Source: a virus. Taken from it: 25,919 bases of DNA. Location of the stretch: IMG/VR virus record IMGVR_UViG_3300017727_003535, positions 1 to 25,919 of that record; one strand, given 5' to 3'. Positions 12,038-17,839 of the stretch are shown here, piece after piece. Each line of letters starts with the position of its first letter. Position 1 is the stretch's first letter. The translations under genes were made by a program, and so were the position numbers. The notes below the pieces were generated by a model. The model ran no database searches and was not told the DNA's origin. It saw only the letters and a list, made by a program, of their open reading frames with translations.

Positions 12038-12954
12038 TTTTTAAACTCTTTGCTTTCATATTTATTGAGAGATTTATCTAGTCCACGCACATCTACCTTA
12101 CCGTCAATTAAAAATCTTAATGGTGTCCTAATTCCTACTAATTTATTATCCTGTGTTTTTGCAACATGAAATGCATTGGATTCTTTTAAGTTCCAATCCT
12201 TACAAACTTTGCTGTATATGTCTTTATATGTGTTCCACAAATAGTCTGCACCGTATTCTTTTATTCTATGCAATCCTAATACACAATCTGATCTGTTAAC
12301 GTAGTCGTGCTCGTTCATTATAGTTACAGGTCCGTTTTGTCGTTTTCGAGTCCATCGTACTCCAATTCTGTTTCCTCCCATACCAAATCCTTTTGACATA
12401 GAAACAAAAACAGATTTAATAACAGGATTGCTAACATCTAACTCAAAATTTCTACAGCAACCAAACCATGCTCCGTCTATGTGTATACTAATATTTTTTT
12501 GTTCTGCAACTTTTAATAACTGCGGAAAGTCTGAATGAAAATCTGTTGTTATGCAAGACGGATAAGAAATGATAACGTGTTCGCCTTCTATCAATTCGTC
12601 GGCACTTTTAATTTTTTTTATATCGCCGTTAGTCAATCTATCGTGATATTTGTATTCTCCCTCATACACTGCAATATTGTTTTTGTATTTCCAATGTAGA
12701 TCATCCATTGCATGAGTTGTTCCTAGTATAACATCTTTAATTGGAAATGTATTCAAGCCATGGTATTTTATATGCTGATGAGAATTAATCCACTGCTCAA
12801 ACTCATTAATAAAATCCTGCACCAATGTTGTGCTAGTAACAGCAGTCATATCAACTGTTCCAGTATTACGTATGAATGTAGATAGCTGTATTGGACGTTG
12901 CTTGGTAAAGTTTAGCCAATCTTTATTGTTAATGTCATATGCGTTCATAGTCAT
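12034..12954 (-). CDS. PLP-dependent aminotransferase-fold (fold type I) protein
   Basis: 306 residues. The PLP site is readable: I-H-I-D-G-A-W at 157-163 gives the Asp160 that pairs with the pyridine nitrogen, and S-V-F-V-S-M-S-K-G-F-G at 181-191 gives the Schiff-base Lys188, followed by G-N-R-I-G with the phosphate-binding Arg. The length is short for fold type I (usually 350-420), with a reduced N-terminal domain, so either a minimal decarboxylase/aminotransferase or a specialised relative. A second ATG two codons in (12948) is an alternative start. An AATAAGTA box lies eight bases upstream of 12954. It heads the run of three oxygenases and an FkbM methyltransferase. Reaction unknown; amino-sugar or amino-acid transamination are the obvious options. 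Confidence 0.65.
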   Translation of the reverse strand: MTMNAYDINNKDWLNFTKQRPIQLSTFIRNTGTVDMTAVTSTTLVQDFINEFEQWINSHQHIKYHGLNTFPIKDVILGTTHAMDDLHWKYKNNIAVYEGEYKYHDRLTNGDIKKIKSADELIEGEHVIISYPSCITTDFHSDFPQLLKVAEQKNISIHIDGAWFGCCRNFELDVSNPVIKSVFVSMSKGFGMGGNRIGVRWTRKRQNGPVTIMNEHDYVNRSDCVLGLHRIKEYGADYLWNTYKDIYSKVCKDWNLKESNAFHVAKTQDNKLVGIRTPLRFLIDGKVDVRGLDKSLNKYESKEFKK

Positions 12955-12962
12955 TACACATA

Positions 12963-12970
12963 CTTATTAT
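12963..12970 (-). promoter_or_regulatory. Late-promoter-like octamer AATAAGTA
   Basis: On the minus strand AATAAGTA lies eight bases before the ATG at 12954 in the 46-base gap after the radical SAM gene. It shares the ATAAGTA core with the boxes at 8815, 18880 and 19616, and would start a transcript two or three bases before the aminotransferase-like gene. Confidence 0.35.
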
Positions 12971-13000
12971 TAAAAATACTGATTACTTAACTTTTGAATA

Positions 13001-13981
13001 TTAAACAAACTGCTGGTTGGCTTTGCGTATGTCTGCTGTGTTGGAGTCGTTCCATTTGAACTTGGCTCTGCTACAGGTATTGCACATCATGTTTTTCTTC
13101 TTGTCGTTGTAGGTAGTATCGTAAATCAATTTGTGGTACCGGGAAACATTTTCCCAAACACCACTAACACCAATATCAAACACATTACCAAAGTCTGTCT
13201 GTCCTGTAGCATCATCACAGCATAAAACTACCTGCCCGTCTACTAGCACTTCAAGTGTACGCAGTATCTTTCCATGCACCATGTCACAGCCTTTTACAAA
13301 TTGTTTTTCAGATATCTTAAAATCTAGCCCATCTTCATCAAACTTGTTGTACACCAATCTGTTCTCTAACCAGTTAGTTTTCTTTTTTACTTTGCCGAGT
13401 GTTAGACTTTGTATTTCCTGGATCACAGGAGTGTAGTGTTTTTTTTCAGGATCTTGTATCTTGTGCTTAACACCAATATTCATCTTCTCACTAATGGAAG
13501 GATACTTGTCCTGTATCATCATCAGTCTTGCTTTTGTAACGTCCCAGTCCAGATCCATCCACTCTCTAATTTCTTCTTTGTTGTATCCTATAATGGATAT
13601 GTTGATCCTGTCTATGGTCTCTATGTATTTTTCTATTAGGTCACATTTCTTCTCACCGAAGCTCACAGCGTTTGTGGTCAGGCTTATCTTGAGACCGTGA
13701 CTCTGGCATATTTCAAAAATAAGTTCAAGGCTAGGGCACACCAACGGATCTGAATACCTCCATGGTTTTATTATTGTTTTGCCAGGATCTATGTTGTGCT
13801 TCTTTATACCGTCTGCAAAATCTTCAAGCAATAATTCAACTTGTTCGTCTGACATCCTCTTGCCTCGGTATTCCTTGTCTTTTTCTAGATAGGTGTATGG
13901 GCAACAGAAACATTTTGCATTGCAAAGATTGATAGGTTCAAACGCAAGTTCAATTGGTGTGGGCAGTGTAAGATCAAACAT
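13001..13981 (-). CDS. Radical SAM protein with SPASM-like C-terminal cysteines
   Basis: 326 residues. The 4Fe-4S cluster motif C-N-A-K-C-F-C-C gives CX3CX2C with C20, C24 and C27. K-P-W-R-Y-S-D-P-L occupies the usual G-E-P position. C-terminal cysteines cluster in G-C-D-M-V-H-G, V-V-L-C-C-D-D and C-N-T-C-S-R-A, with the strand and turn pattern F-G-N-V characteristic of SPASM/twitch domains that bind auxiliary clusters. SPASM proteins modify peptides (RiPPs, anaerobic sulfatase maturation) or act on sugars and cofactors. I see no obvious precursor peptide beside it. It overlaps the second FkbM gene by 8 bases, and both are visibly higher in GC than the genes on either side, suggesting joint acquisition. 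Confidence 0.85.
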   Translation of the reverse strand: MFDLTLPTPIELAFEPINLCNAKCFCCPYTYLEKDKEYRGKRMSDEQVELLLEDFADGIKKHNIDPGKTIIKPWRYSDPLVCPSLELIFEICQSHGLKISLTTNAVSFGEKKCDLIEKYIETIDRINISIIGYNKEEIREWMDLDWDVTKARLMMIQDKYPSISEKMNIGVKHKIQDPEKKHYTPVIQEIQSLTLGKVKKKTNWLENRLVYNKFDEDGLDFKISEKQFVKGCDMVHGKILRTLEVLVDGQVVLCCDDATGQTDFGNVFDIGVSGVWENVSRYHKLIYDTTYNDKKKNMMCNTCSRAKFKWNDSNTADIRKANQQFV

Positions 13982-14576
13982 GAGTCAATACCCAATCATC
14001 CATTCCGTCATAGTCCACAATCTTATAATTATTTTTAGTAAGCCACTCGAGTGCTTGGAATTCCAACCCCTTGTTAGTTTGCTCTACCACTTTGTTCTGT
14101 TCTATCACAATAAGAGGTTTACATCTTGATAACGTTTCTGTTGATCCTTGTAGGACTGCCAGCTCGTCTCCCTCAACATCGATCTTGATGTAATCCACAT
14201 CAGTAAAATTAAAACTGTCTAGCGTCCTAAGATCAACTGTTGTTTTTTCTTTATTGGTCATCACCACTCCTGTGGATGCTCCCCAGTAATCTGTTTGTCC
14301 GTTTTCTTCCCCCAATGCCACTTGATGGAAGTTGACTCGCTCCTTATCAAGCAGTCTCCACCTTAACCAATTCCTCATATCAAACGCCTCAACTTGCTCA
14401 AAGTCTCGCAACAGCTCGTGTGTGAAATTACCTACTTTACATCCAACATCAATAGCTCTCCTGAACTGAAGGAGATGTTTTCGTGATATGCTGTAGGTAT
14501 GAGCACACTGACCATTGCAATGGTATATCCTGTCACGTGCGGCTGTATCTAGGCTGTTCTGTCGATAGTCTGTCAT
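13974..14576 (-). CDS. FkbM-family methyltransferase (second copy)
   Basis: 200 residues. Glycine motif A-I-D-V-G-C-K-V-G-N at 41-50 and the FkbM signature D-Y-I-K-I-D-V-E-G-D-E at 128-138, followed by L-A-V-L-Q-G. Predicted to transfer a methyl group from SAM to a sugar or similar hydroxyl. It starts at an ATGA overlap with the stop of the upstream lipoprotein gene and overlaps the radical SAM gene by 8 bases, so lipoprotein, FkbM and radical SAM are co-translated. Its higher GC sets it apart from the first FkbM copy at 9339-9956, so the two are probably separate acquisitions rather than a local duplication. Confidence 0.82.
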   Translation of the reverse strand: MTDYRQNSLDTAARDRIYHCNGQCAHTYSISRKHLLQFRRAIDVGCKVGNFTHELLRDFEQVEAFDMRNWLRWRLLDKERVNFHQVALGEENGQTDYWGASTGVVMTNKEKTTVDLRTLDSFNFTDVDYIKIDVEGDELAVLQGSTETLSRCKPLIVIEQNKVVEQTNKGLEFQALEWLTKNNYKIVDYDGMDDWVLTHV

Positions 14577-14827
14577 TCACTATCCATTTCTTCAAACTCT
14601 TTAGTAATATCTTCTTCTTGGTGTTTATTTTTTATTTTTGGACAACTGTCTGGAGCAAACATACAACCAAGTACTCTGCCAATTGATCCGTCATAGATAT
14701 TTTGGTTTGGTTGTTGTTTAGTAATGGCTTCTTTTTTACCAGCACACCCAATTACAGAAAACAAAACTATTAAAAGAAATAATACAATAGTAAGTCGAGT
14801 CATCAGATTTTCAAAGCTGTTTTTCAT
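14573..14827 (-). CDS. Small lipoprotein
   Basis: 84 residues from 14827, or 76 from the ATG at 14803. A hydrophobic stretch (T-I-V-L-F-L-L-I-V-L-F-S) runs into the lipobox V-I-G-C-A-G, so a lipid-anchored envelope protein is likely. The mature part has a C-x6-C pair (G-C-M-F-A-P-D-S-C) and an acidic tail. It is transcribed from a minus-strand promoter that shares its -35 region with the divergent DUF2061 gene and is coupled to the FkbM gene by ATGA. Function unknown. Confidence 0.65.
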   Translation of the reverse strand: MKNSFENLMTRLTIVLFLLIVLFSVIGCAGKKEAITKQQPNQNIYDGSIGRVLGCMFAPDSCPKIKNKHQEEDITKEFEEMDSE

Positions 14828-14837
14828 AATTGATATA

Positions 14838-14866
14838 TATTTACTACAAATTTAACCGATTGACAA
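14838..14866 (-). promoter_or_regulatory. sigma70-type promoter of the lipoprotein-FkbM-radical SAM run
   Basis: On the minus strand TTGTCA (14866-14861), a 17-base spacer and TAAATA (14843-14838). The start codon at 14827 is ten bases beyond the -10 box, leaving a leader of about three bases. The -35 hexamer overlaps by five bases the -35 of the oppositely directed promoter. Confidence 0.5.
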
Positions 14867-14888
14867 ATCTACAGAGAAAGTATAATAT
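14860..14888 (+). promoter_or_regulatory. sigma70-type promoter of the DUF2061 gene, leaderless
   Basis: TTGACA (14860-14865), a 17-base spacer and TAATAT (14883-14888). TATAAT at 14881-14886 with a 15-base spacer is an alternative register. The ATG at 14895 starts seven bases after the -10 box, at the expected +1. Confidence 0.6.
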
Positions 14889-14894
14889 TAAGTT

Positions 14895-15170
14895 ATGATA
14901 ACAGAATTCACACATGGAATACAAGGAGCCGTAAAAGGTCTTATTAAAAGATCAAGTTTGCTCCTTGCATTGATATACACTTTAGGTCATATATGTATTG
15001 CTATGATGGTAGTAAGCTCTATGACAGGAGCAAGTCTATGGGAAGCAGGAGCAGTAGCATTAGTAGAACCTTCTATTAATGGTGTATGGTTTTATGTGTT
15101 ACATAGATGGTGGGCATCAAAAACCGTGCATAATGCTAAAATTAAGCAGAGTAAAAAGAGAACAAAGTAG
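14895..15170 (+). CDS. DUF2061-family membrane protein
   Basis: 91 residues. After a basic amphipathic start there are two membrane segments (about 22-43 and 47-68), then W-F-Y-V-L-H-R-W-W at 64-72 and a basic tail. The pattern K-R-S-S-L-L-L-A-L-I-Y-T then a second helix with E-P-S-I-N, and a closing Y-x-L-H-x-x-W, fits the DUF2061 family of small inner-membrane proteins of unknown function. The gene has its own promoter upstream and a hairpin terminator downstream, so it is an independent unit inserted between a minus-strand operon and tRNA-Thr. Confidence 0.65.
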   Translation: MITEFTHGIQGAVKGLIKRSSLLLALIYTLGHICIAMMVVSSMTGASLWEAGAVALVEPSINGVWFYVLHRWWASKTVHNAKIKQSKKRTK

Positions 15171-15201
15171 ATTACTTGATTAAGGTTTACCAGCACTGTA
15201 C

Positions 15202-15231
15202 GCCGCTTAAAACACGTTTAAACCGGCTTTT
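15202..15231 (+). terminator. Rho-independent-type terminator after the DUF2061 gene
   Basis: Stem GCCG (15202-15205) with CGGC (15224-15227), continued by TTAAA (15207-15211) with TTTAA (15217-15221) around the loop ACACG, followed by TTTTAT. It ends the DUF2061 transcript 30 bases before tRNA-Thr. Confidence 0.6.
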
Positions 15232-15260
15232 ATATGCACATATAATTGCTAATATACAAG

Positions 15261-15336
15261 GCCCCTTTAGCTCAGTTGGTAGAGCAACTGATTTGTAATC
15301 AGTAGGTCGTCTGTTCGAATCGGACAAGGGGCACCA
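15261..15336 (+). tRNA. tRNA-Thr (anticodon TGT)
   Basis: Full cloverleaf: acceptor GCCCCTT/AAGGGGC, D stem GCTC/GAGC, anticodon stem ACTGA/TCAGT with loop TTTGTAA, T loop TTCGAAT, discriminator A at 15333 and an encoded CCA at 15334-15336. It reads ACA. A TATAAT at 15241-15246 may be its -10 box, but no good -35 is seen. No gene follows on the same strand within the next few kilobases. Confidence 0.95.
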
Positions 15337-15385
15337 GACCAAATAATACCAAAATAACCATATTCACCAAAAATACCAAACAAGA

Positions 15386-15574
15386 TTATGTGCCTACTGA
15401 TCCAACAGGCTTACATTGATATTCTACCGTATCCCATTTTCCGTCTATAGGTATATTAGAATACACAGGCAACATTTGGTCACATTCTATTTCAGTATCA
15501 AACCATTGAACGTCTTGCTCAATGCAGGTTGATCCTAAACACACAGTTAACAGAATATGCCAAACTATTTCCAT
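15386..15574 (-). CDS. Small secreted two-cysteine protein, family member 4
   Basis: 62 residues with a short hydrophobic leader (M-E-I-V-W-H-I-L-L-T-V-C-L). Cysteines lie in W-F-D-T-E-I-E-C-D (C31) and V-E-Y-Q-C-K-P-V-G (C55), the pattern of the other family members at 2681, 5343 and 9080; two extra cysteines lie in and just after the leader. A strong GGGGAGG ribosome binding site sits six bases before the ATG, and that ATG overlaps the stop of a possible 24-codon gene (TAATG). It is the distal gene of the Rieske-type oxygenase transcript. Function unknown. Confidence 0.6.
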   Translation of the reverse strand: MEIVWHILLTVCLGSTCIEQDVQWFDTEIECDQMLPVYSNIPIDGKWDTVEYQCKPVGSVGT

Positions 15575-15648
15575 TAATTCCTCCCCATGTGTTTAGGACC
15601 GTGATCACGACTAATCCAATCTAATAATCTATACCAATTCTTACGCAC
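15574..15648 (-). CDS. Possible 24-residue basic peptide with GTG start
   Basis: A 25-codon frame bridges the gap between the oxygenase and the small secreted gene: the GTG at 15648 overlaps the last codons of the oxygenase gene, and the TAA overlaps the next ATG (TAATG). The product would be basic and tryptophan-containing (R-K-N-W-Y-R-L-L-D-W-I at 2-12). No ribosome binding site precedes the GTG. The end-to-end coupling is the only support. Confidence 0.3.
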   Translation of the reverse strand: MRKNWYRLLDWISRDHGPKHMGRN

Positions 15649-16699
15649 GGTATGGATCTAGATTTAGATACTTCCCCCATTCGGTATAATAGTGTCGCAT
15701 ACCGACTTCGTCGTGTATAGTTCCGTTCTCGTGTCTACCATGCAGTATACGTCTGTTCTCTGTGCCTTCACGCATTGTTGTTCCTTGCCCAGCCACTCCT
15801 ATTAGGTCTTCGTGTAGGTTACGTCCAAACGGTCCCCATATTGAGTTGTGATGGTTAACACGAGTTAATCTTTCTTCTGGTGTGTCTTTGCGTAGTCCAT
15901 ATCCTCTAAACTCTATTAGTACTTTGTTTGGTCCTAGTGGAGTTACTGAGTCTGAACGATATGCACTTCCTCGTAGGTTAAAATTGAATCCTGGAAATAG
16001 GTCAACCATGTACCACTGGTTGGGCGGCAGGTTAGGAAAAGATAATTCTCCGCGGTCTTCAAAACCGTCATACTCAGTATAGTTAACAGTAAAGCTAGAC
16101 ACGTTGACATGACCATTATCAAAAGGAACATTTTTTCTAGCGAAGTACTCATCATTGAATCCCGACACACGATTGAAGTAGTGCATGAAGTCATGATAAA
16201 ATTCTGAGTTGGTATCATGCCACAACTTGTAATTGGTATTGATGACTGCTTTGTGATAATGAAATACTTCTAGTTCTTCTGTGTCAATAGCATCAGCAAT
16301 ACAATCAAATGCACCTGCTGTCCATTCATCTACAGACTGCGTAGGATTAGGATCAAGTGTTACCCATACCATTCCTCCGTGCTTTACTTCACAGTGTAGT
16401 TTAGGTTCAACTGTTACAACAGGTGCTTTAAATGTACCGCTTGGTTGACTAACTCCATAGTTTCGCCATGCATGAACACGTTTGCCAGTGTTGTATGCAA
16501 GTACGTTTACACCTGCTATCTGTGAAGTTCTAAAGTCTCCTTGTTTATACATTTCACTAATGTGACATATAGGTACCCATACCTTTGAAAAGATACGTTC
16601 TTGTTCTTGTGCAAATATTTCTGGGCAGTTGTAGGCTGTGCTACTAATTGATTCTACTACTGGCTTCTTTAACCAGTTGGCGTGATTACGTGGTGGCAT
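15641..16699 (-). CDS. Ring-hydroxylating-oxygenase alpha-subunit-like protein lacking the Rieske cluster ligands
   Basis: 352 residues. The N-terminus (Y-N-C-P-E-I-F-A-Q-E, then F-S-K-V-W-V-P-I-C-H and G-D-F-R-T) is typical of Rieske non-heme iron oxygenase alpha subunits, and the catalytic domain keeps the facial triad: H169 and H173 in S-E-F-Y-H-D-F-M-H, Asp298 in L-H-E-D-L-I-G, and the bridging Asp162. But the 2Fe-2S motif (CxH...CxxH, normally about residues 80-125) is gone: R-V-H-A-W-R-N-Y-G (74-82) runs within about 20 residues into H-C-E-V-K-H-G-G-M-V-W, so both cluster loops are deleted. Electron delivery would need another route, or the protein no longer oxygenates. AAGGAG precedes the start. 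Confidence 0.75.
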   Translation of the reverse strand: MPPRNHANWLKKPVVESISSTAYNCPEIFAQEQERIFSKVWVPICHISEMYKQGDFRTSQIAGVNVLAYNTGKRVHAWRNYGVSQPSGTFKAPVVTVEPKLHCEVKHGGMVWVTLDPNPTQSVDEWTAGAFDCIADAIDTEELEVFHYHKAVINTNYKLWHDTNSEFYHDFMHYFNRVSGFNDEYFARKNVPFDNGHVNVSSFTVNYTEYDGFEDRGELSFPNLPPNQWYMVDLFPGFNFNLRGSAYRSDSVTPLGPNKVLIEFRGYGLRKDTPEERLTRVNHHNSIWGPFGRNLHEDLIGVAGQGTTMREGTENRRILHGRHENGTIHDEVGMRHYYTEWGKYLNLDPYRA

Positions 16700-16717
16700 C
16701 TAGTTCTCCTTACGATG

Positions 16718-16725
16718 TATTTAAA
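16718..16725 (-). promoter_or_regulatory. Late-promoter-like octamer TTTAAATA
   Basis: On the minus strand TTTAAATA lies 18 bases before the oxygenase ATG at 16699, with an AAGGAG ribosome binding site between. Similar to ACTAAATA ahead of nrdA and the iron permease. Confidence 0.4.
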
Positions 16726-16782
16726 CTAATATAACATGTAAAAAGACTGTTGTCTAATAGACTGTAACTATGAAGTAATAGT

Positions 16783-16809
16783 CAAAAGAAAAGGCCCCTA
16801 AAGGCCTTT
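16783..16809 (-). terminator. Rho-independent terminator after cspA
   Basis: On the minus strand AAAGGCC (16809-16803), loop TTTAGG, GGCCTTT (16796-16790), followed by a T-rich run (TTTTCTTTT within 16792-16784). A classic GC-rich stem and T-tract 18 bases after the cold-shock gene. Confidence 0.8.
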
Positions 16810-16826
16810 CCTTAAATATTCAAAAC

Positions 16827-17030
16827 TTATGAAGGTCGAATATCTGATGCTTGTGGACCTTTAGGTCCTTCCGCCATTTCGTAAGTAACTGCTTGATTCT
16901 CGTTAAGAGATTTATAACCGTCACCTGAAATAGCTGAGAAATGAGCGAATACATCTTTTCCGCCGTCGTCTGGAGTAATAAAGCCAAAACCTTTGTCTGC
17001 ATTAAACCATTTTACTTTTCCTGTTGCCAT
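16827..17030 (-). CDS. cspA: Cold-shock-domain protein (CspA family)
   Basis: 67 residues, full length for a bacterial cold-shock protein. Five-stranded OB fold with RNP1 K-G-F-G-F-I at 13-18 and RNP2 V-F-A-H-F at 27-31; the start [10 protein letters not shown] is nearly canonical. It binds single-stranded RNA or DNA and melts mRNA structure. AAGGAAAT precedes the ATG. It is the last gene of a three-gene unit (DUF454, hypothetical, cspA) with a consensus promoter at 17811-17839 and a strong terminator immediately downstream, so it is likely expressed independently of the surrounding late genes. It may act as an RNA chaperone for phage or host transcripts. Confidence 0.95.
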   Translation of the reverse strand: MATGKVKWFNADKGFGFITPDDGGKDVFAHFSAISGDGYKSLNENQAVTYEMAEGPKGPQASDIRPS

Positions 17031-17051
17031 TTTTATTTCCTTAGTTATTAA

Positions 17052-17369
17052 TTATGCCGCCTGTCTTTCTACTTCTTTGTCTTTCACGACATGGGTAGCC
17101 GACTTCTTGCCTGTTTCTGGTCGGATAGGCTCCAACCATGAGTCCGCTATGTATGCTTTAGGTGAATCTCCAAACTGATTTTTCAATCCAGTTGCTTCAA
17201 TCCACCAGTAATGATCTGTCACAGGACACATGCATGAGACACCTCTAAAATCAAAGGTATCATTCTGCTTGTACTTTCCAATGTATTCTTTAACAAGGAC
17301 AATCTTGCCGATATTTTCAGGTCTTACTGAATGTATCACTTTTGCTAAATCACCTTGTTCACACTTCAT
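17052..17369 (-). CDS. Small soluble protein, unknown function
   Basis: 105 residues with an all-beta look: K-C-E-Q-G-D-L-A-K-V-I, then G-K-I-V-L-V-K-E-Y-I-G, then V-S-C-M-C-P-V-T-D-H-Y-W-W-I-E-A. It ends with a basic tail. The C-M-C pair with Cys3 and His53 could bind a metal, but the spacing is not a known motif. The 'removing one strand then W-W-I-E-A' pattern resembles SH3-like barrels often seen in small phage proteins. It lies two bases after the DUF454 gene and 21 bases before cspA in one transcript. Function unknown. Confidence 0.7.
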   Translation of the reverse strand: MKCEQGDLAKVIHSVRPENIGKIVLVKEYIGKYKQNDTFDFRGVSCMCPVTDHYWWIEATGLKNQFGDSPKAYIADSWLEPIRPETGKKSATHVVKDKEVERQAA

Positions 17370-17370
17370 A

Positions 17371-17790
17371 TTACTTTAACCAAGCTACTCGCTTTCCTTC
17401 TTTAACACGTCGAGCGTGTTCCTCTGTTGAGCCAGGATATCGCCAAGCCCAAATTGCTACTAGCACCATTGCACCACCACTCCACATAATCGCTTTCAGA
17501 TTCTCTGTAGCAAACCATGTAAAGATAATAGTTGATGCCATTACCAATACCATTAAGTACTTTCCCTTTGTAGGGAAAACACGTTTTTTATTCCAATTTG
17601 TTAAAAACTTACCAAACCACGGATGATTGTATAACCATTTTTCCATTCTTGGTGAGCTTTTAGCAAAGGCCCATGCAGCGATCACTAAAAAGATGCTGAA
17701 TGGAATACCGGGCGTTACAATTCCAATGTAGGCTAAACCTACACATAGAAAACCTATACCCATGTATATATATTTTTTAATTTGATTCAT
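17371..17790 (-). CDS. DUF454 (YbaN-type) inner-membrane protein
   Basis: 139 residues. The family signature is clear: an N-terminal helix pair with G-I-V-T-P-G-I-P-F-S-I-F-L, then A-A-W-A-F-A-K-S-S-P-R (38-48) and W-L-Y-N-H-P-W-F-G-K-F-L (52-63), and a second hydrophobic region at about 77-112. DUF454/YbaN proteins are small inner-membrane proteins of unknown role found in many proteobacteria. It is first in the three-gene unit that ends with cspA, directly behind a consensus sigma70 promoter, and has AAAGGCGG ahead of the ATG. A bacterial gene kept by a phage on its own promoter suggests a host-directed role. Confidence 0.8.
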   Translation of the reverse strand: MNQIKKYIYMGIGFLCVGLAYIGIVTPGIPFSIFLVIAAWAFAKSSPRMEKWLYNHPWFGKFLTNWNKKRVFPTKGKYLMVLVMASTIIFTWFATENLKAIMWSGGAMVLVAIWAWRYPGSTEEHARRVKEGKRVAWLK

Positions 17791-17810
17791 TTATGTACCG
17801 CCTTTGTTAT

Positions 17811-17839
17811 ATTATATAGTATGCTGTGCTTTTTGTCAA
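17811..17839 (-). promoter_or_regulatory. Consensus sigma70 promoter of the DUF454-cspA unit
   Basis: On the minus strand a perfect TTGACA (17839-17834), a 17-base spacer and a perfect TATAAT (17816-17811). It directly abuts the stop codon of the PAAR-peptidase gene, leaving a leader of about 14 bases before the ATG at 17790. Confidence 0.8.

Noticed and set aside
13001-13981. RiPP precursor peptide next to the radical SAM/SPASM gene
   Set aside because: The gap to the next gene is about 46 bases and both flanks are overlapping enzyme genes; no short leader-core-like frame is present nearby.
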